From JBDHTS01 sp044221445 (GTDB lineage Bacteria; Pseudomonadota; Alphaproteobacteria; Micavibrionales; Micavibrionaceae), in assembly GCA_044221445.1 (NCBI GenBank), contig JBGAPF010000003.1, forward strand, positions 124,001 through 188,000: a stretch of DNA of 64,000 nucleotides, read 5' to 3'. The notes beneath the pieces are model-generated. The model was not told the origin of the DNA and made no database searches. It saw only the letters and a list, made by a program, of their open reading frames with translations. Positions 51,158-61,792 of the stretch are shown piece by piece. Every line of letters starts with the position of its first letter. Position 1 is the first letter of the stretch. The translations under genes and the position numbers were made by a program.

Positions 51158-52228
51158 ATGGCCGCCACGCAACAGCCTGCCCTGAAGAAAGCCGACCTCA
51201 ACGACGTTGCGGGCAGCAACTCGCCGTTGCTGCAGGAACGCCATGTCTACAAGCCGTTCCTTTATCCCTGGTGCTACGAGGCCTGGCTGACGCAGCAGCG
51301 CATCCACTGGCTGCCGGAGGAGGTGCCGCTGGCCGAGGACGTGCGCGACTGGAAGAACAAGCTGACCCCGTCCGAAAAAAACCTGATGACCCAGATCTTC
51401 CGCTTCTTCACCCAGTCGGACGTGGAGGTGAACAACTGCTACATGAAGCATTACAGCCAGGTCTTCGGCCCGGTCGAGGTGCAGATGATGCTGTCCGCCT
51501 TCTCCAACATCGAGACCGTGCACATCGCCGCCTATTCGCATCTGCTCGACACCATCGGCATGCCGGAGGTCGAATATTCCGCCTTCCTGAAATACAAGGA
51601 GATGAAGGACAAGTTCGATTACATGCAGAACGCCTCGATGGCGTCCCGCCGCGACATCGCGAAGACCATGGCGATGTTCGGCGCGTTCACCGAAGGGCTG
51701 CAGCTGTTCGCGTCCTTCGCGATCCTGATGAACTTCCCGCGCTTCAACAAGATGAAGGGCATGGGCCAGATCGTCAGCTGGTCGGTGCGGGACGAGACTC
51801 TGCACTGCCTCTCCATGATCAAGCTGTTCAACGCCTTCATCCAGGAGAACGGCGACATCTGGGACGAATCGCTGCGCTCGGAAATCACCGAATCCTGCCG
51901 CACCATCATCGGCTTCGAGGACGCCTTCATCGACCTCGCCTTCAGCCAGGGCGAGATCGAGGGCCTGACCGCGCGGGAGGTGAAGGATTACATCCGCTAC
52001 ATCGGCGACCGCCGCCTGCAGCAGCTGAACCTCGACCCGATCTTCGGCACCGCCAAAAACCCGCTGCCCTGGATGGACGAGATGATGAACGGCGCGGAAC
52101 ACACCAACTTCTTCGAAAACCGCTCGACCGAATATTCCAAGGCGTCGACGCAAGGCAGCTGGGAAGAAGTGTTCTCCGACGACATCTTCGCCGGAAAATA
52201 CGGCAGGAAAACGGGAACGGGCGGGTAG
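51158..52228 (+). CDS. nrdB: Ribonucleoside-diphosphate reductase, beta subunit (class Ia)
   Basis: A 356-residue di-iron radical subunit. The radical tyrosine and first ligands are in FSNIETVHIAAYSHLLD (Glu, His three residues on, Tyr seven on), and the second ligand group in WSVRDETLHCLSM with the Glu in FTEGLQLFASFAILM. The tyrosine is present, so it is a class Ia enzyme. No ATP-cone is attached here either, so neither subunit carries the usual activity-control domain. AAGGAG nine bases upstream decides the start. Its partner nrdA is at 17.2-19.0 kb. Confidence 0.94.
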   Translation: MAATQQPALKKADLNDVAGSNSPLLQERHVYKPFLYPWCYEAWLTQQRIHWLPEEVPLAEDVRDWKNKLTPSEKNLMTQIFRFFTQSDVEVNNCYMKHYSQVFGPVEVQMMLSAFSNIETVHIAAYSHLLDTIGMPEVEYSAFLKYKEMKDKFDYMQNASMASRRDIAKTMAMFGAFTEGLQLFASFAILMNFPRFNKMKGMGQIVSWSVRDETLHCLSMIKLFNAFIQENGDIWDESLRSEITESCRTIIGFEDAFIDLAFSQGEIEGLTAREVKDYIRYIGDRRLQQLNLDPIFGTAKNPLPWMDEMMNGAEHTNFFENRSTEYSKASTQGSWEEVFSDDIFAGKYGRKTGTGG

Positions 52229-52242
52229 ACCGCAACCAAACC

Positions 52243-52270
52243 TGTCATCCCGGCTTCCGCCGGGATGACA
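52243..52270. repeat. REP-like palindrome, copy 1
   Basis: TGTCATCCCGGC / GCCGGGATGACA is a 12-bp inverted repeat with a four-base loop, a dispersed palindromic element type widespread in alphaproteobacteria. A close copy is at 52989-53018. Confidence 0.75.
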
Positions 52271-52324
52271 AATCTTTAGTTTATCGATAGCTTTTAAGGC
52301 CGCTTCATTTGGAACTCAGCAAAG

Positions 52325-52358
52325 AAAAAGGCAGGCAGATGTCTTTGCCTGCCTTTTT
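52325..52358 (+). terminator. Intrinsic terminator after nrdB
   Basis: A 13-bp stem AAAAAGGCAGGCA / TGCCTGCCTTTTT with an eight-base loop. It lies 97 bases after the nrdB stop and also just beyond the end of the convergent gene at 52379. Confidence 0.88.
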
Positions 52359-52378
52359 AATCTGTTGGCCTTCATCAC

Positions 52379-52903
52379 TCAAGCCGGACCTCTCGATGGC
52401 AATGGCGCTGAAGCGGTTACTGCTGGAAAATCCATTTGGACAGCATCGATAAACCGGGTTTCCCTGTATTTCGAGTTAATCTCATCAGCGATCCCGCGTA
52501 TTTCCTCAAGGGAAGATCCAAGCGCTTCCAACCCTTCCTTCCAATTGTCAGGATAGACGGCCTCTAAATGCTCTTTCATTTCTGTGTAATAATACGCATG
52601 CATATCTAAGGGGGTCAGGGAAGCCCGCAGTTGTTCAAGCGCTTTTCCTGCCTCTGTTAAATGAGCATTCGTTTTTAATGTCTCGACGTCAGCAACGGAA
52701 TGCCCCGCAGATTGAAAAACCTCTTCCATGGAAACAGGTCTGCCCGCAATTCTGGTAAGCTTTTCCAAGACATGTTGTCCAGGCAACATTGCAGAAACGA
52801 GGTGGCTGGGTGTGGAAGGATCAAAGGCTCGGGCAATACTGTCGCGTATTTCCGTCATTCTCTCTTCAAACTGTGCTTCACGCGACTTTCTACCCTTGGC
52901 CAT
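52379..52903 (-). CDS. Hypothetical protein (174 aa) between REP elements
   Basis: A 174-residue, largely helical and charged ORF from the ATG at 52903 (MAKGRKSREAQFEERMTEIR); AAGGG lies nine bases upstream, while an in-frame ATG at 52939 is less well supported. It contains a possible coiled coil near the middle (LEKLTRIAGRPVSMEEVF, LTEAGKALEQLRASL). No family recognised. It is lower in GC than its neighbours and is flanked by REP-like palindromes, which suggests an acquired gene. Confidence 0.6.
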   Translation of the reverse strand: MAKGRKSREAQFEERMTEIRDSIARAFDPSTPSHLVSAMLPGQHVLEKLTRIAGRPVSMEEVFQSAGHSVADVETLKTNAHLTEAGKALEQLRASLTPLDMHAYYYTEMKEHLEAVYPDNWKEGLEALGSSLEEIRGIADEINSKYRETRFIDAVQMDFPAVTASAPLPSRGPA

Positions 52904-52988
52904 ATCCCTAATCCCTTGTTTTAAAATAAACTTACACATAATACCATAATAAATTCATGGCATCACGCTTTATCTGACCGCACCCGTT

Positions 52989-53018
52989 CTGTCATCCCGG
53001 CTTTCGCTGGGATGACAG
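52989..53018. repeat. REP-like palindrome, copy 2
   Basis: CTGTCATCCCGGC / GCTGGGATGACAG, nearly the same sequence as the copy at 52243-52270, with one mismatch in the stem. Confidence 0.75.
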
Positions 53019-53124
53019 TTTAGAAAACATCCGCATTGCCCCGTGTTCATCTGCGGTTAAATCTTTTGGTCTATCAATGATCGAAAGGCCGCCCCATCCG
53101 GGACGCGGCCCCTTAGAGGTTCTT

Positions 53125-53700
<576 letters not shown>

Positions 53701-53737
53701 TTTCTCCATAAAGCCTACTATCGCGCTCCAACGGCGG

Positions 53738-56654
53738 TCACAGTCCGGGATCGGTGCCCAGGAACGGCACGGCATCAACGGTATTGCCGCCCGCATCGAG
53801 CGTCACGCGTCCAGGCAGAAGGCCCGCAGCATTGCCCCACCAGTTACTCTCGGCTTTCAGGTCCCCGCCGTCGAGATCGACGCGCAGGTCGGTGCCGGTG
53901 TTGCCGTAAATGCGGTTGCCGCCCGTGCTGCCGAGCGTCCCGCCGCCGAGATCAGCCGTGAATGTTCCGGTCGTGTCGTCGTCAACATACACGCCATTCA
54001 ATGTGTTGCCTGTGGCTGTCACATGGTTCAAAAGCGCAGAAAGGCTGCCCGCTGTCTGACCAAGCAAATAAATGCCGTACTGGCTATTGTTCTCGGCCAA
54101 CACGTGGGAAAGAGTTACGGTGCCCACGACTCCGCTGGCGACCCCATTGATTAAGATGCCGCGGCCTGCGGAACCTGTATTGTCACGAGTCGTCAGATGA
54201 CTGACGCTCGCGGCGCCGATAGTGGATCCATTGCCGGTTGCCTGCAATCCCACGCCGTTACTGGCATTCCCCTCCGTGGTAATATCATCCCAGCTCGAAG
54301 CGCCGATATCTCCGTCATTTTCAGCAAGAAAATTGACCCCTGTACCGCTGTTCTGCGAAGCGGTAATCTTGTTAAAGGTAAGGGTTCCGACCTGGGCGTT
54401 ATTGGTATAGACCCAGATACCTTGCTGAGCGTTTCCTGTCGCCTCGATATCGTCCAAAGAAACATCAGCAATCTGGCCGGAAGTATTGGCGTATATCAAC
54501 ATTCCCCTGCCAGCCGCCGTCGTATTATTCCGGGATGTAATGTTCGAAACATGCGCCGAGGAGATAAGGGAATTTACCCCCGCCGCTTCTATTCTGACGC
54601 CATCGCTTCTGTTGCTGTATGAATTGACATTCTGAATGTCGGTTTGCGTAATTCGTCCGGCAGCGCTTGCCTGGACATAGAGGCCATACAGCGTGTTATC
54701 GTACGTTATTATATTCTGGATATCGGCATTGGAGATCAGACTGTTCGATGAATCGATGCGGACGCCATGCTGGGTATTGCTATAGGCAGTAACATCGCTC
54801 AGCGTTACCGTACCGATCTGACTGCTTGTTTGTGCGGTTATCCTGACGCCTTGAAGCGCATTATTATGAGCCGCAACTTCTCTCAGATTAATGCTGCCGA
54901 TCTGTCCGCCTGCCTGGGCAATTCCCCAGATGCCCTGCTGGCTACTGCCGCTCTCTGTTATATTTGAAGCAACAGTGTTGCCTATAACTGCATTTGCCCC
55001 GTTTGCTTCAATGCGCAATCCTGTGTTCGCATTTCCGGTAATGGTAGCATTGTTTACTTCAGCATTGTTAATTGCTGCATTACTCTGGCTTAATATATAA
55101 ATGCCAGCGACTGAATTTCCTTGAGTGACGGCATTATTTATTTTCAGACTCTCTATCAGCCCGCCGTTTGATGTTTGGATAGAGATGCCATTTCCTGTAG
55201 TATTGTTGGAGGTAACATTCGAGATTGTTAACGTCCCTATATACCCTCCGCTGGACGCAATGCCGGCAATTCCGCTTGCCTGGCTCGATAAAACAGTCAG
55301 ATCACTAATCGTGGCTGTATTGATAGCCCCTGCGCTACTTGATGATTCCACTCGAACGCCGTGGCGCTGCGCATTCTGAATGGTAAGGCCGCTTATAGAA
55401 TTATCGTCCTGTATCACAAAAATTCCATTGCCGTTTCCTGCATTCAAATTGTTATTCGTGATCACCGGCGCGGCTGTAGCCGGCTGGATCACGGTACTCT
55501 GTGCTGCCGTTCCATGCGCGGCGCCTGTGACGTTATTGCCGCTGAGCACGAGATCGACGCCCGAGCCAATGAGTTTGACGCCGGGCTTGTCGATGATAAT
55601 GCCCTGGTCCTGCCCCGTGGTGGCGCCGTCGCCGCGATGGACATACACCACGTCATAGGGCTGCAGCGCGGCCTCCGCCGCCTTCAGAGTGGCGTACGGG
55701 CTGTCCGCGCTGCCGTCGCCGGCCGTCGCGTTCGTGTTATCGACATGGATGATCCTTTGCGCCGCGCCCGTATCCTGATTAAGCACCGGCTTGCCGATGC
55801 CCGTATCCGTGACCTTCGCCGACGTCACGATATCGATATCCCGTTCCGGGCTTTCGTCCAGCCGCGACCTCAAGCCTTCCTTCCGGAACGACGCCTTGCC
55901 CGGCAGCCGGAACGTCGCCTCGACGAACCCCTGCGAACCGCGTTCCCCGTCATGCTGGACCCTTGCCCCCACCTGCAGCCACGGCGTCACGTCGGCTGCG
56001 ATCCGGGCCCGGCCTCCCTGCACCGTATCCGTGCCGGTGGCCGCGAAGCGGTAGATCCCCGCATAGGCCCGGACGCTATCGACATGGCCTTCGAAGACCG
56101 GCAGGCGATAGCCCAGCTCGATGTCGAACCCGCCCTGAGGCTTTTCGACCAGCGTGCCGTTGGTGTCGTACAGCACGCCCGACCCGGCAAGGTAAGGATT
56201 GGACTGGCCGGTGTTCGGCGTCGCATAGGTCTGTCCATCGGATAGCGGAAAATACGCGTTGGCCCGCAGATCCACGTCTTGGCCCATCGCCTCGATCCCC
56301 CCGCTCCGTCTTCCGACGGTCGATCCAGCCATGCCCCCCGAGGATCAGGTCCCCGCCCGTCATCTGGCGGTAGCCGATCCCAAGATTGCCCTCGTTGTTG
56401 TCCGCGTCGTCAGCCGATAGCCGCGCATCGCCGTACAGCACGCGGTCGGGGCCCTGCGCCACAGGCACCCACACCTCCGTCGTCCCGATGCTCCGCTCCG
56501 TCCCCACGCGCGCGCCAGCTTCAATACGGGGTTTCAAAGGCTGTGCAACGACCGGGTCATAGGGCGCAGGCATGGGCTTGCCCCAGGCCAAGGTTGGGAT
56601 CAAGGGAACGACGGATAAACCAAGAAATGAGATGAAAAAAAGAAAACGATGCAT
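53738..56654 (-). pseudogene. Inverse autotransporter-like adhesin with beta-helix passenger, copy 1 (N-terminal frameshift)
   Basis: From the ATG at 56654 there is a signal peptide (MHRFLFFISFLGLSVVPLIP), then an inverse-autotransporter beta-barrel domain (RIEAGARVGTERSIGTTEVW, GNLGIGYRQMTGGDLILGG). The frame breaks near 56300. The intact sister gene shows why: 26 bases between runs of C are missing here. The rest, 864 residues open to 53738, has the end of the barrel (YRLPVFEGHVDSVRAYAGIY), a conserved linker (SADSPYATLKAAEAALQPYDVVYVHRGDG) and a long right-handed parallel beta-helix with many NNxxxG and ITGN-type repeats. Intact proteins of this type sit in the outer membrane with the passenger outside (type Ve secretion). 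Real decay or an assembly deletion are both possible. Confidence 0.7.
55508..55720 (-). repeat. 213-bp tract identical between the two adhesin genes (copy 1)
   Basis: No mismatch is visible against 58521-58733 over 213 bases, although flanking regions of the two genes are clearly diverged. It covers the linker between the barrel and the beta-helix. The constant offset of 3013 bases fits gene conversion between the copies. Confidence 0.8.
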
Positions 56655-56729
56655 AATGCCCATACTATAGGGCATCGAACCCAAAAATTTAAGTGTTAAT
56701 GCATCAGGATTGACGCGGGGAAGGCAACA

Positions 56730-59662
56730 TCAAATGCCCGGATCGGATGTCAGGAACGGCACGGCGTCGATGGTGTTGCCTCCCGCATCGAGGGTGACCT
56801 CGCCGCCGGCAAGACCGGTATTTACACCCCACCAGTTATTCTCGGCCTTTAACTGCCCGCCGTCGAGATCCACGCGCGCTTCCGTTCCTGTGTTGCCATA
56901 GATGCGGTTGTCGCCGGCGCTGCCCAAAACGCCGCCGCCAAGATCGGCGGTGAAGGCGCCGGTCGTGTCGTCGTCCACATAGACGCCATTTGTGGTGTTG
57001 CCCGTAGACGTCGAGGATTTAACAGACGAAGCAAGGATGCCGCCGGTTTGTCCGACGATGTAAAGACCCGCTTGCGCATTGCCCGACGCATAAATATTTT
57101 CGAGAGCGATGGATGTCAGTTCCCCGCTCGCCAATGCATAAACCAGGACGCCGCGCCCGCTCGTGCCTGTATTATTATTGGCGGTTACCCGTTTGGCGGT
57201 CCCCGATGAAATGACAGACCCGGCGCCATCGGCTTGAAACCGGAAACCCCCGCTGACATTGTTCGAAGCGATTATGTCCTCAAAACTTGCCGCGGCAATT
57301 TGACCGCCCGTCGTTGTGTATACCCATACGCCGGGGCCGGCATTATTGGTGGACGCTATATGATCCGCATTGATCGTTTCCATCCGGCCGCTGTTCGACG
57401 CCAGAAACTGAATGCCGTTAGAATTATTGGTATCAAGAGTCAGGTCGGAAACCGTTGCATCGGTCAGCACCGATCCACTTCCATCCGCTTGTATCCTCAC
57501 GCCCTCGCTTGCATTGCCTGTTGCGATCACATGACTCAGATCAAAGGTGCCGATATCTCCGCCCGTGGTCAGGCTGACATAGACGCCGCGGCCATTGCCG
57601 GTCAGATTGTTAGTGGCCGTAATTCCAGATGCGAGAACAGTCCTATAGGCGCTGCTGGAAGCCGAGTCGATACGTAGCGCTCCGGACGTATTACCTGACG
57701 CTGTGACATTTTGAATATCGACGGAATCATACTGCGACGCGCCGCTGTTTTGCAGATAAATGCCCTGCGTATTGCCGGAAACGGTGATGTTTTGGAGTGA
57801 GATCGCGCCTACCGTGCTGCCAGTCAGATTCTGCACGTTTATGCCTGAACCCGTATTCCCCGTCGATGTTACATTGCTTAAACGGGACGATGTCAATGTG
57901 CCGCCGGTCGTTATCTGAAGCAAAACGCCGGCCACAGCTCCATTTGTTGATGTCCTGATATCATCCATGCTGACATTTGAAATAACCGAACCCGACCCGG
58001 TGGACTGAACGTAAACCCCTATGCCGTTGCCTCCGGTATTTCCGGTCGAGGAAAGGTTGTTCATGTCTATGTTGTCGATCAGCCCTCCCGACCTTGCAAT
58101 GACGGCAAATCCCTGGCGGTTATTGGCGGTCGCGGAGCTGTCATTGATTGTAATATGATCGATATGACTGCCAATGCCATCGGCTTCGACATGAAATCCC
58201 CGCGCGGCAGCCGCGCCGAAATTGTTGGATGACGTGTTCCCGGTCAGCATAACATCCTGAAAACGTCCTCCATTGACCGCATAGATATACAGACCCTGAT
58301 CGACATTGTTTTTAGTCACCGTATTGTTAATCGCGATGCTTCCGTATTGCGCGCCGGCCCCGTCGGCGGTGACCCGGATACCGTTTCGTTGCGCTCCATC
58401 GATAACAAGCCCTGAGATTTCGCCTTTATCCGCCGTGATATCGATACCATCCCCGCCGGCCTGATTATTGGTGATCACCGGCGCGGTTGTTGCGGCGGCA
58501 ATCACAACATTCTGCGTTGTCGTTCCATGCGCGGCGCCTGTGACGTTATTGCCGCTGAGCACGAGATCGACGCCCGAGCCAATGAGTTTGACGCCGGGCT
58601 TGTCGATGATAATGCCCTGGTCCTGCCCCGTGGTGGCGCCGTCGCCGCGATGGACATACACCACGTCATAGGGCTGCAGCGCGGCCTCCGCCGCCTTCAG
58701 AGTGGCGTACGGGCTGTCCGCGCTGCCGTCGCCCGTCGTTGCGCTTGTATTATCGACATGGATGATTCTTTGGGTCGATCCGGTCTCCGGATTGATCACG
58801 GTCTTGCCGATCCCCGGATCCGTGACCTTTGAACTGGTCACGATATCGATATCGCGCTCAGGGGACTCATCGAGCCGTGCATGCAGGCCTTCCTTGCGGA
58901 AGCTGGCTTTGCCGGGGAGGCGGAAAGTGGCCTCGATAAAGCCCTGGCTGCCCCGTTCATGATCGTATTGATAACGGCTTCCAATCTGCAGCCACGGCGT
59001 CACGTCGGCGGCGATCCTGACGCGCCCGCCCTCGACCGTATCCGTGCCGCTGGCGGCGAAGCGGTAAACACCTGCATAGGCGCGGACACTGTCGATGTGG
59101 TCTTCAAACACGGGCAGGCGGTAGCCCAGTTCGATATCGAACCCGCCCTGCGGCTTCTCGACGATCGTCCCGTCCGTGTCGTACAGCACGCTGGTGCCGG
59201 AGAGATAGGGGGACGTGCGGCCCCGGTTGGGGATCGTCACGGTATTGGCGTCCGACAGCGGAAAATACGCGTTGGCCCGCACATCCACGTCCTGGCCCAT
59301 CGCCTCGATCCCGATCGTCGCCTGATTGAACTGGCTGCCCCGCTCCGTCTTCCGACGGTCGATCCAGCCATGCCCCCCGAGGATCAGGTCCCCGCCCGTC
59401 ATCTGGCGGTAGCCGATCCCAAGATTGCCCTCGTTGTTGTCCGCGTCGTCAGCCGATAGCCGCGCATCGCCGTACAGCGCGGTCGGGGCCCTGCACCACA
59501 GGCCCACACCTCCGTCGTCCCGATGCTCCGCTCCGTCCCCACGCGCGCGCCGGCTTCGATCCGGGGAAGAAGACGCTGATCGGCCTGCATTCCGGCGGCA
59601 TGGGCTGGCAATGACGCAAACACCATAAGGACGGATGCCGTTTGCAGCAGGCGGCGAACCAT
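56730..59662 (-). pseudogene. Inverse autotransporter-like adhesin with beta-helix passenger, copy 2 (N-terminal frameshift)
   Basis: A paralogue of the previous gene, in tandem. The signal peptide begins at the ATG at 59662 (MVRRLLQTASVLMVFASLPA). After GTERSIGTTEVW the frame is lost: compared with copy 1, two separate TG dinucleotides are missing, one in GTGTGGGTGCC and one in CGCGTGCTG. The remaining frame, 925 residues from 59507, contains an undamaged barrel (DRRKTERGSQFNQATIGIEA, ANAYFPLSDANTV), the shared linker and a long beta-helix ending in the conserved cap NRIYGNTGTEARVDLDGG. Without the frameshift the product would be about 977 residues and surface exposed. Confidence 0.7.
58521..58733 (-). 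repeat. 213-bp tract identical between the two adhesin genes (copy 2)
   Basis: Partner of 55508-55720. A second, roughly 140-bp shared tract lies at 56299-56439 and 59338-59478 in the barrel region, where the offset is 3039 because of the 26-base deletion in copy 1. Confidence 0.8.
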
Positions 59663-59744
59663 TCGCTTTTTCCTATAGACGACGACACGCTATTTATCCC
59701 GCACCATAGCACCGGATTCTATATTGATAAACGCTTGTCTCACC

Positions 59745-59909
59745 CTGCCCGGCGGCAGGGGGACGCTGGAGGAGATTTTAAAAGCCATGATCGCCCGCGT
59801 GGTGACCGACGGCGTCATGCAGGCCCACCGCGCCGATGTCATCCTCGACCATTTCGCCGCCTGTAGCCCGCCGCCGATCAAATGGTCGGAACCGGCGAAG
59901 CCGCGGTAA
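59745..59909 (+). pseudogene. Decayed 3' fragment of the LOG gene, remnant 1
   Basis: The sequence matches the LOG gene from PGGxGTLEEI onward to IKWSEPAKP at its end, with an 81-base deletion after GTLEEI and a 27-base deletion before ADVILDHF, both of which keep the frame. There is no 5' half of the gene and no start site. It sits directly upstream of the amber-split gene on the other strand. Confidence 0.8.
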
Positions 59910-59916
59910 GCGCCCT

Positions 59917-60699
59917 TTAAAGGCCCAGCTTTCCCAGGACTCTCTTCGCAAACGTTTCCAGGCGTCCCGCCGCGTCTTCGAAAGATGCGAGCGTAACAGT
60001 TATGGGATTTTGCATCCGCCGAAGCGTTTTCGAAGCGGTGGCGTAAACTCTGGGGTCCCGTAAAGAGTCAAGCGCTATGGGCGGAAGGCTGGAATCCATG
60101 TTGACGCTGTAAATATTTGTCAGCGTGCCAAAGCTCATGCCATGGCCGAATGTTCTGAAGTGAACCATGGCTCTGCCATCCTCATGGGTCTGAAGAACGA
60201 GAATGGCCGCGTTCTGATGGCGGTCCTAGCCCCGCATGGCAATCGTACGATCGTTTATGCCTTGCAGATTCGGCCGGTCCAGTTTCGCCGACCATGCCAG
60301 ACGGGCGAATTCCAGGATGCCGGGCGGCTGGGCGACAGGAAAGTCGGGATCGGCTTCCAGTTGAAATGAAAACGCCTGCCGCGTGTACCGGGCAACGCTC
60401 TCCCATCCGCCCGCCTGATTTTTGTTCTGCAGGTGGATCGGCGTCTTATATTCAGGATAATTATGACGGCCGGAACCAGCGCGGTTCAGGATCAGGAGAC
60501 GGGTATCGGCCTGCCGGCCCGGCAGGACGCTGGAAAAAGGGTACAGAACCCTCGCCGACCAGCGGCCGGGTTTACAGGAATCTTCTATAAAGGCCTCCGG
60601 ATTGTTTTCCTCCACGAACGGTTCCGTGCATGCCAGGCCGCACAGATCGACCCATCCACGCAGAAAGAGAGGCTTTTTTAAATCTCCGACACTATCCAT
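59917..60699 (-). pseudogene. Hypothetical gene interrupted by an in-frame TAG
   Basis: A frame of about 260 codons beginning with the ATG at 60699 (MDSVGDLKKPLFLRG). It stops at a TAG at 60226-60228 (...NDRTIAMRG) and the same frame then continues at once with DRHQNAAILVLQTHEDGRAM to 59917. A single substitution (for example TAG from CAG or TGG) would make one protein. I recognise no domain; the middle has a basic, tryptophan-containing section (GGWESVARYTRQAF). Either a recent nonsense mutation or suppression. It lies in the accessory region after the adhesins. Confidence 0.6.
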
Positions 60700-60725
60700 A
60701 GCGCACCATTAAAGGATTATGCCGC

Positions 60726-61154
60726 TCAGGGTTGCGGCGGGTCGGTATCTCGAACCCAATTCTCAGGCGGATCGTCTGGCTCATCGTCAAGGGAAATGCC
60801 TTCGGCCCGGCATTCGGCTTCAACGACGTAGTCACCCATTTCTATATTGACACCGCACACAGCGGCTATGTTTGTGGGCCAGCGCCCGAAGCCGTCGGCG
60901 AAAAAAGAGGCGTGGTATTCTTCGACCACAATGCGCGTCAAAGGCAGGTTATGCGTCCCGATGGTCAAGTGCAGGGCTGCCAGTCCGGTCTTGGGATCCA
61001 CGGCGTCGATATTGGCGCCCTCAGCCATGGCTTCGCGCAGCTGCCGTTCGTTCCCCTGATACGCAGCCAAAAGCAGCTTGTCGTTGGCCCTTCTTAAAGA
61101 GAGGGTATCGAATTTGGCCTTTAAATCAGGCGGATAATTGGTGATTTCCGTCAT
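60726..61154 (-). CDS. Ankyrin repeat protein
   Basis: A 142-residue protein with one clear and one partial ankyrin repeat: LLLAAYQGNERQLREAMAEG and the pattern TGLAALHLTIGTHNLPLTRIV, then GRWPTNIAAVCGVNIE. The C-terminus is acidic and proline-rich. No signal peptide. I take the ATG at 61154 (MTEITNYPPDLKAKFD). Single ankyrin proteins usually mediate protein binding; partner unknown. It lies 26 bases upstream of the amber-split gene on the same strand, possibly the same transcript. Confidence 0.6.
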   Translation of the reverse strand: MTEITNYPPDLKAKFDTLSLRRANDKLLLAAYQGNERQLREAMAEGANIDAVDPKTGLAALHLTIGTHNLPLTRIVVEEYHASFFADGFGRWPTNIAAVCGVNIEMGDYVVEAECRAEGISLDDEPDDPPENWVRDTDPPQP

Positions 61155-61323
61155 AGCCGCTATCCCAGATAAAACAAAAAGTGACCGTAGCATGTCAGAA
61201 GATTACCAGGCAAATCTCCACAATTATAATAATTAATAATATGAAAATATGATTTGCAAAGCCCTATAAAAAGATAATATGCATAAAAGCTATGGGGGGA
61301 AGCCTTTAGAAGAAAAGACTTAT

Positions 61324-61575
61324 ATGGATGACGTGGGCCATGAACTATCCGCTTTACGGGCTGATCTCGAACGGTTGGCCGTAGAATTCGGCGGGTTAAA
61401 AGAAGACGTCAGGGAACTCAACCAAATTTTCGGTCATCGGGCCGCTTCTTTGGAAGAAGACAGAACGGTCATACGTTGCTTTGGCCGCATGCAGGATACG
61501 ATGGACTCTGTTCGCAGCCAGGGCATTATCCAGCCCGCGCGTAATTTCCACAAACGCCCGCGCTGGGCGGGATAA
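61324..61575 (+). CDS. Small coiled-coil protein, 3' end near a LOG remnant
   Basis: An 83-residue ORF from the ATG at 61324 (MDDVGHELSALRADLERLAV) with a heptad pattern at residues 5-40 (LSALRADLERLAVEFGGLKEDV) suggesting a coiled coil. An upstream in-frame ATG at 61279 has no better ribosome site. The C-terminus ends at the edge of the second LOG remnant, so it may itself be truncated or rearranged. No function assigned. Confidence 0.4.
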   Translation: MDDVGHELSALRADLERLAVEFGGLKEDVRELNQIFGHRAASLEEDRTVIRCFGRMQDTMDSVRSQGIIQPARNFHKRPRWAG

Positions 61576-61585
61576 TCCGAAACCT

Positions 61586-61782
61586 CGGCAAGCCCTGCGC
61601 CTTCTGAACGTTAACTTCTATTACGACGACGATCTGAAAAACACGATCGCCCGCGTGGTGACCGATTGCTTCATAGGCCACCACGCCGACACGGTGATAC
61701 TCAATGATCGCGCGGACGTTAAACTCGACCATTTCACCGCCTATAGCCGCCCATCAAATGGTGGGAACCGGCGAAGCCTTAG
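61586..61782 (+). pseudogene. Decayed 3' fragment of the LOG gene, remnant 2
   Basis: Starting at KPCAF-type sequence (AAGCCCTGCGCCTTC), it matches the LOG gene up to its stop: ARVVTDCFIGHHADTVILNDRADVKLDHFTAY, then frame-shifted before the PPPIKWSEPAKP equivalent. A missing base near 61600 breaks the first part. It is less similar to the parent than remnant 1 and lacks that remnant's deletions, so the two were copied independently. Confidence 0.8.
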
Positions 61783-61792
61783 AATCGTCTGA

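Noticed and set aside
53738..59507. Periodic short repeats that could suggest a CRISPR array
   Set aside because: The periodicity is in coding frame and reflects beta-helix turns (Asn/Gly-rich); there is no constant repeat with equal spacers.
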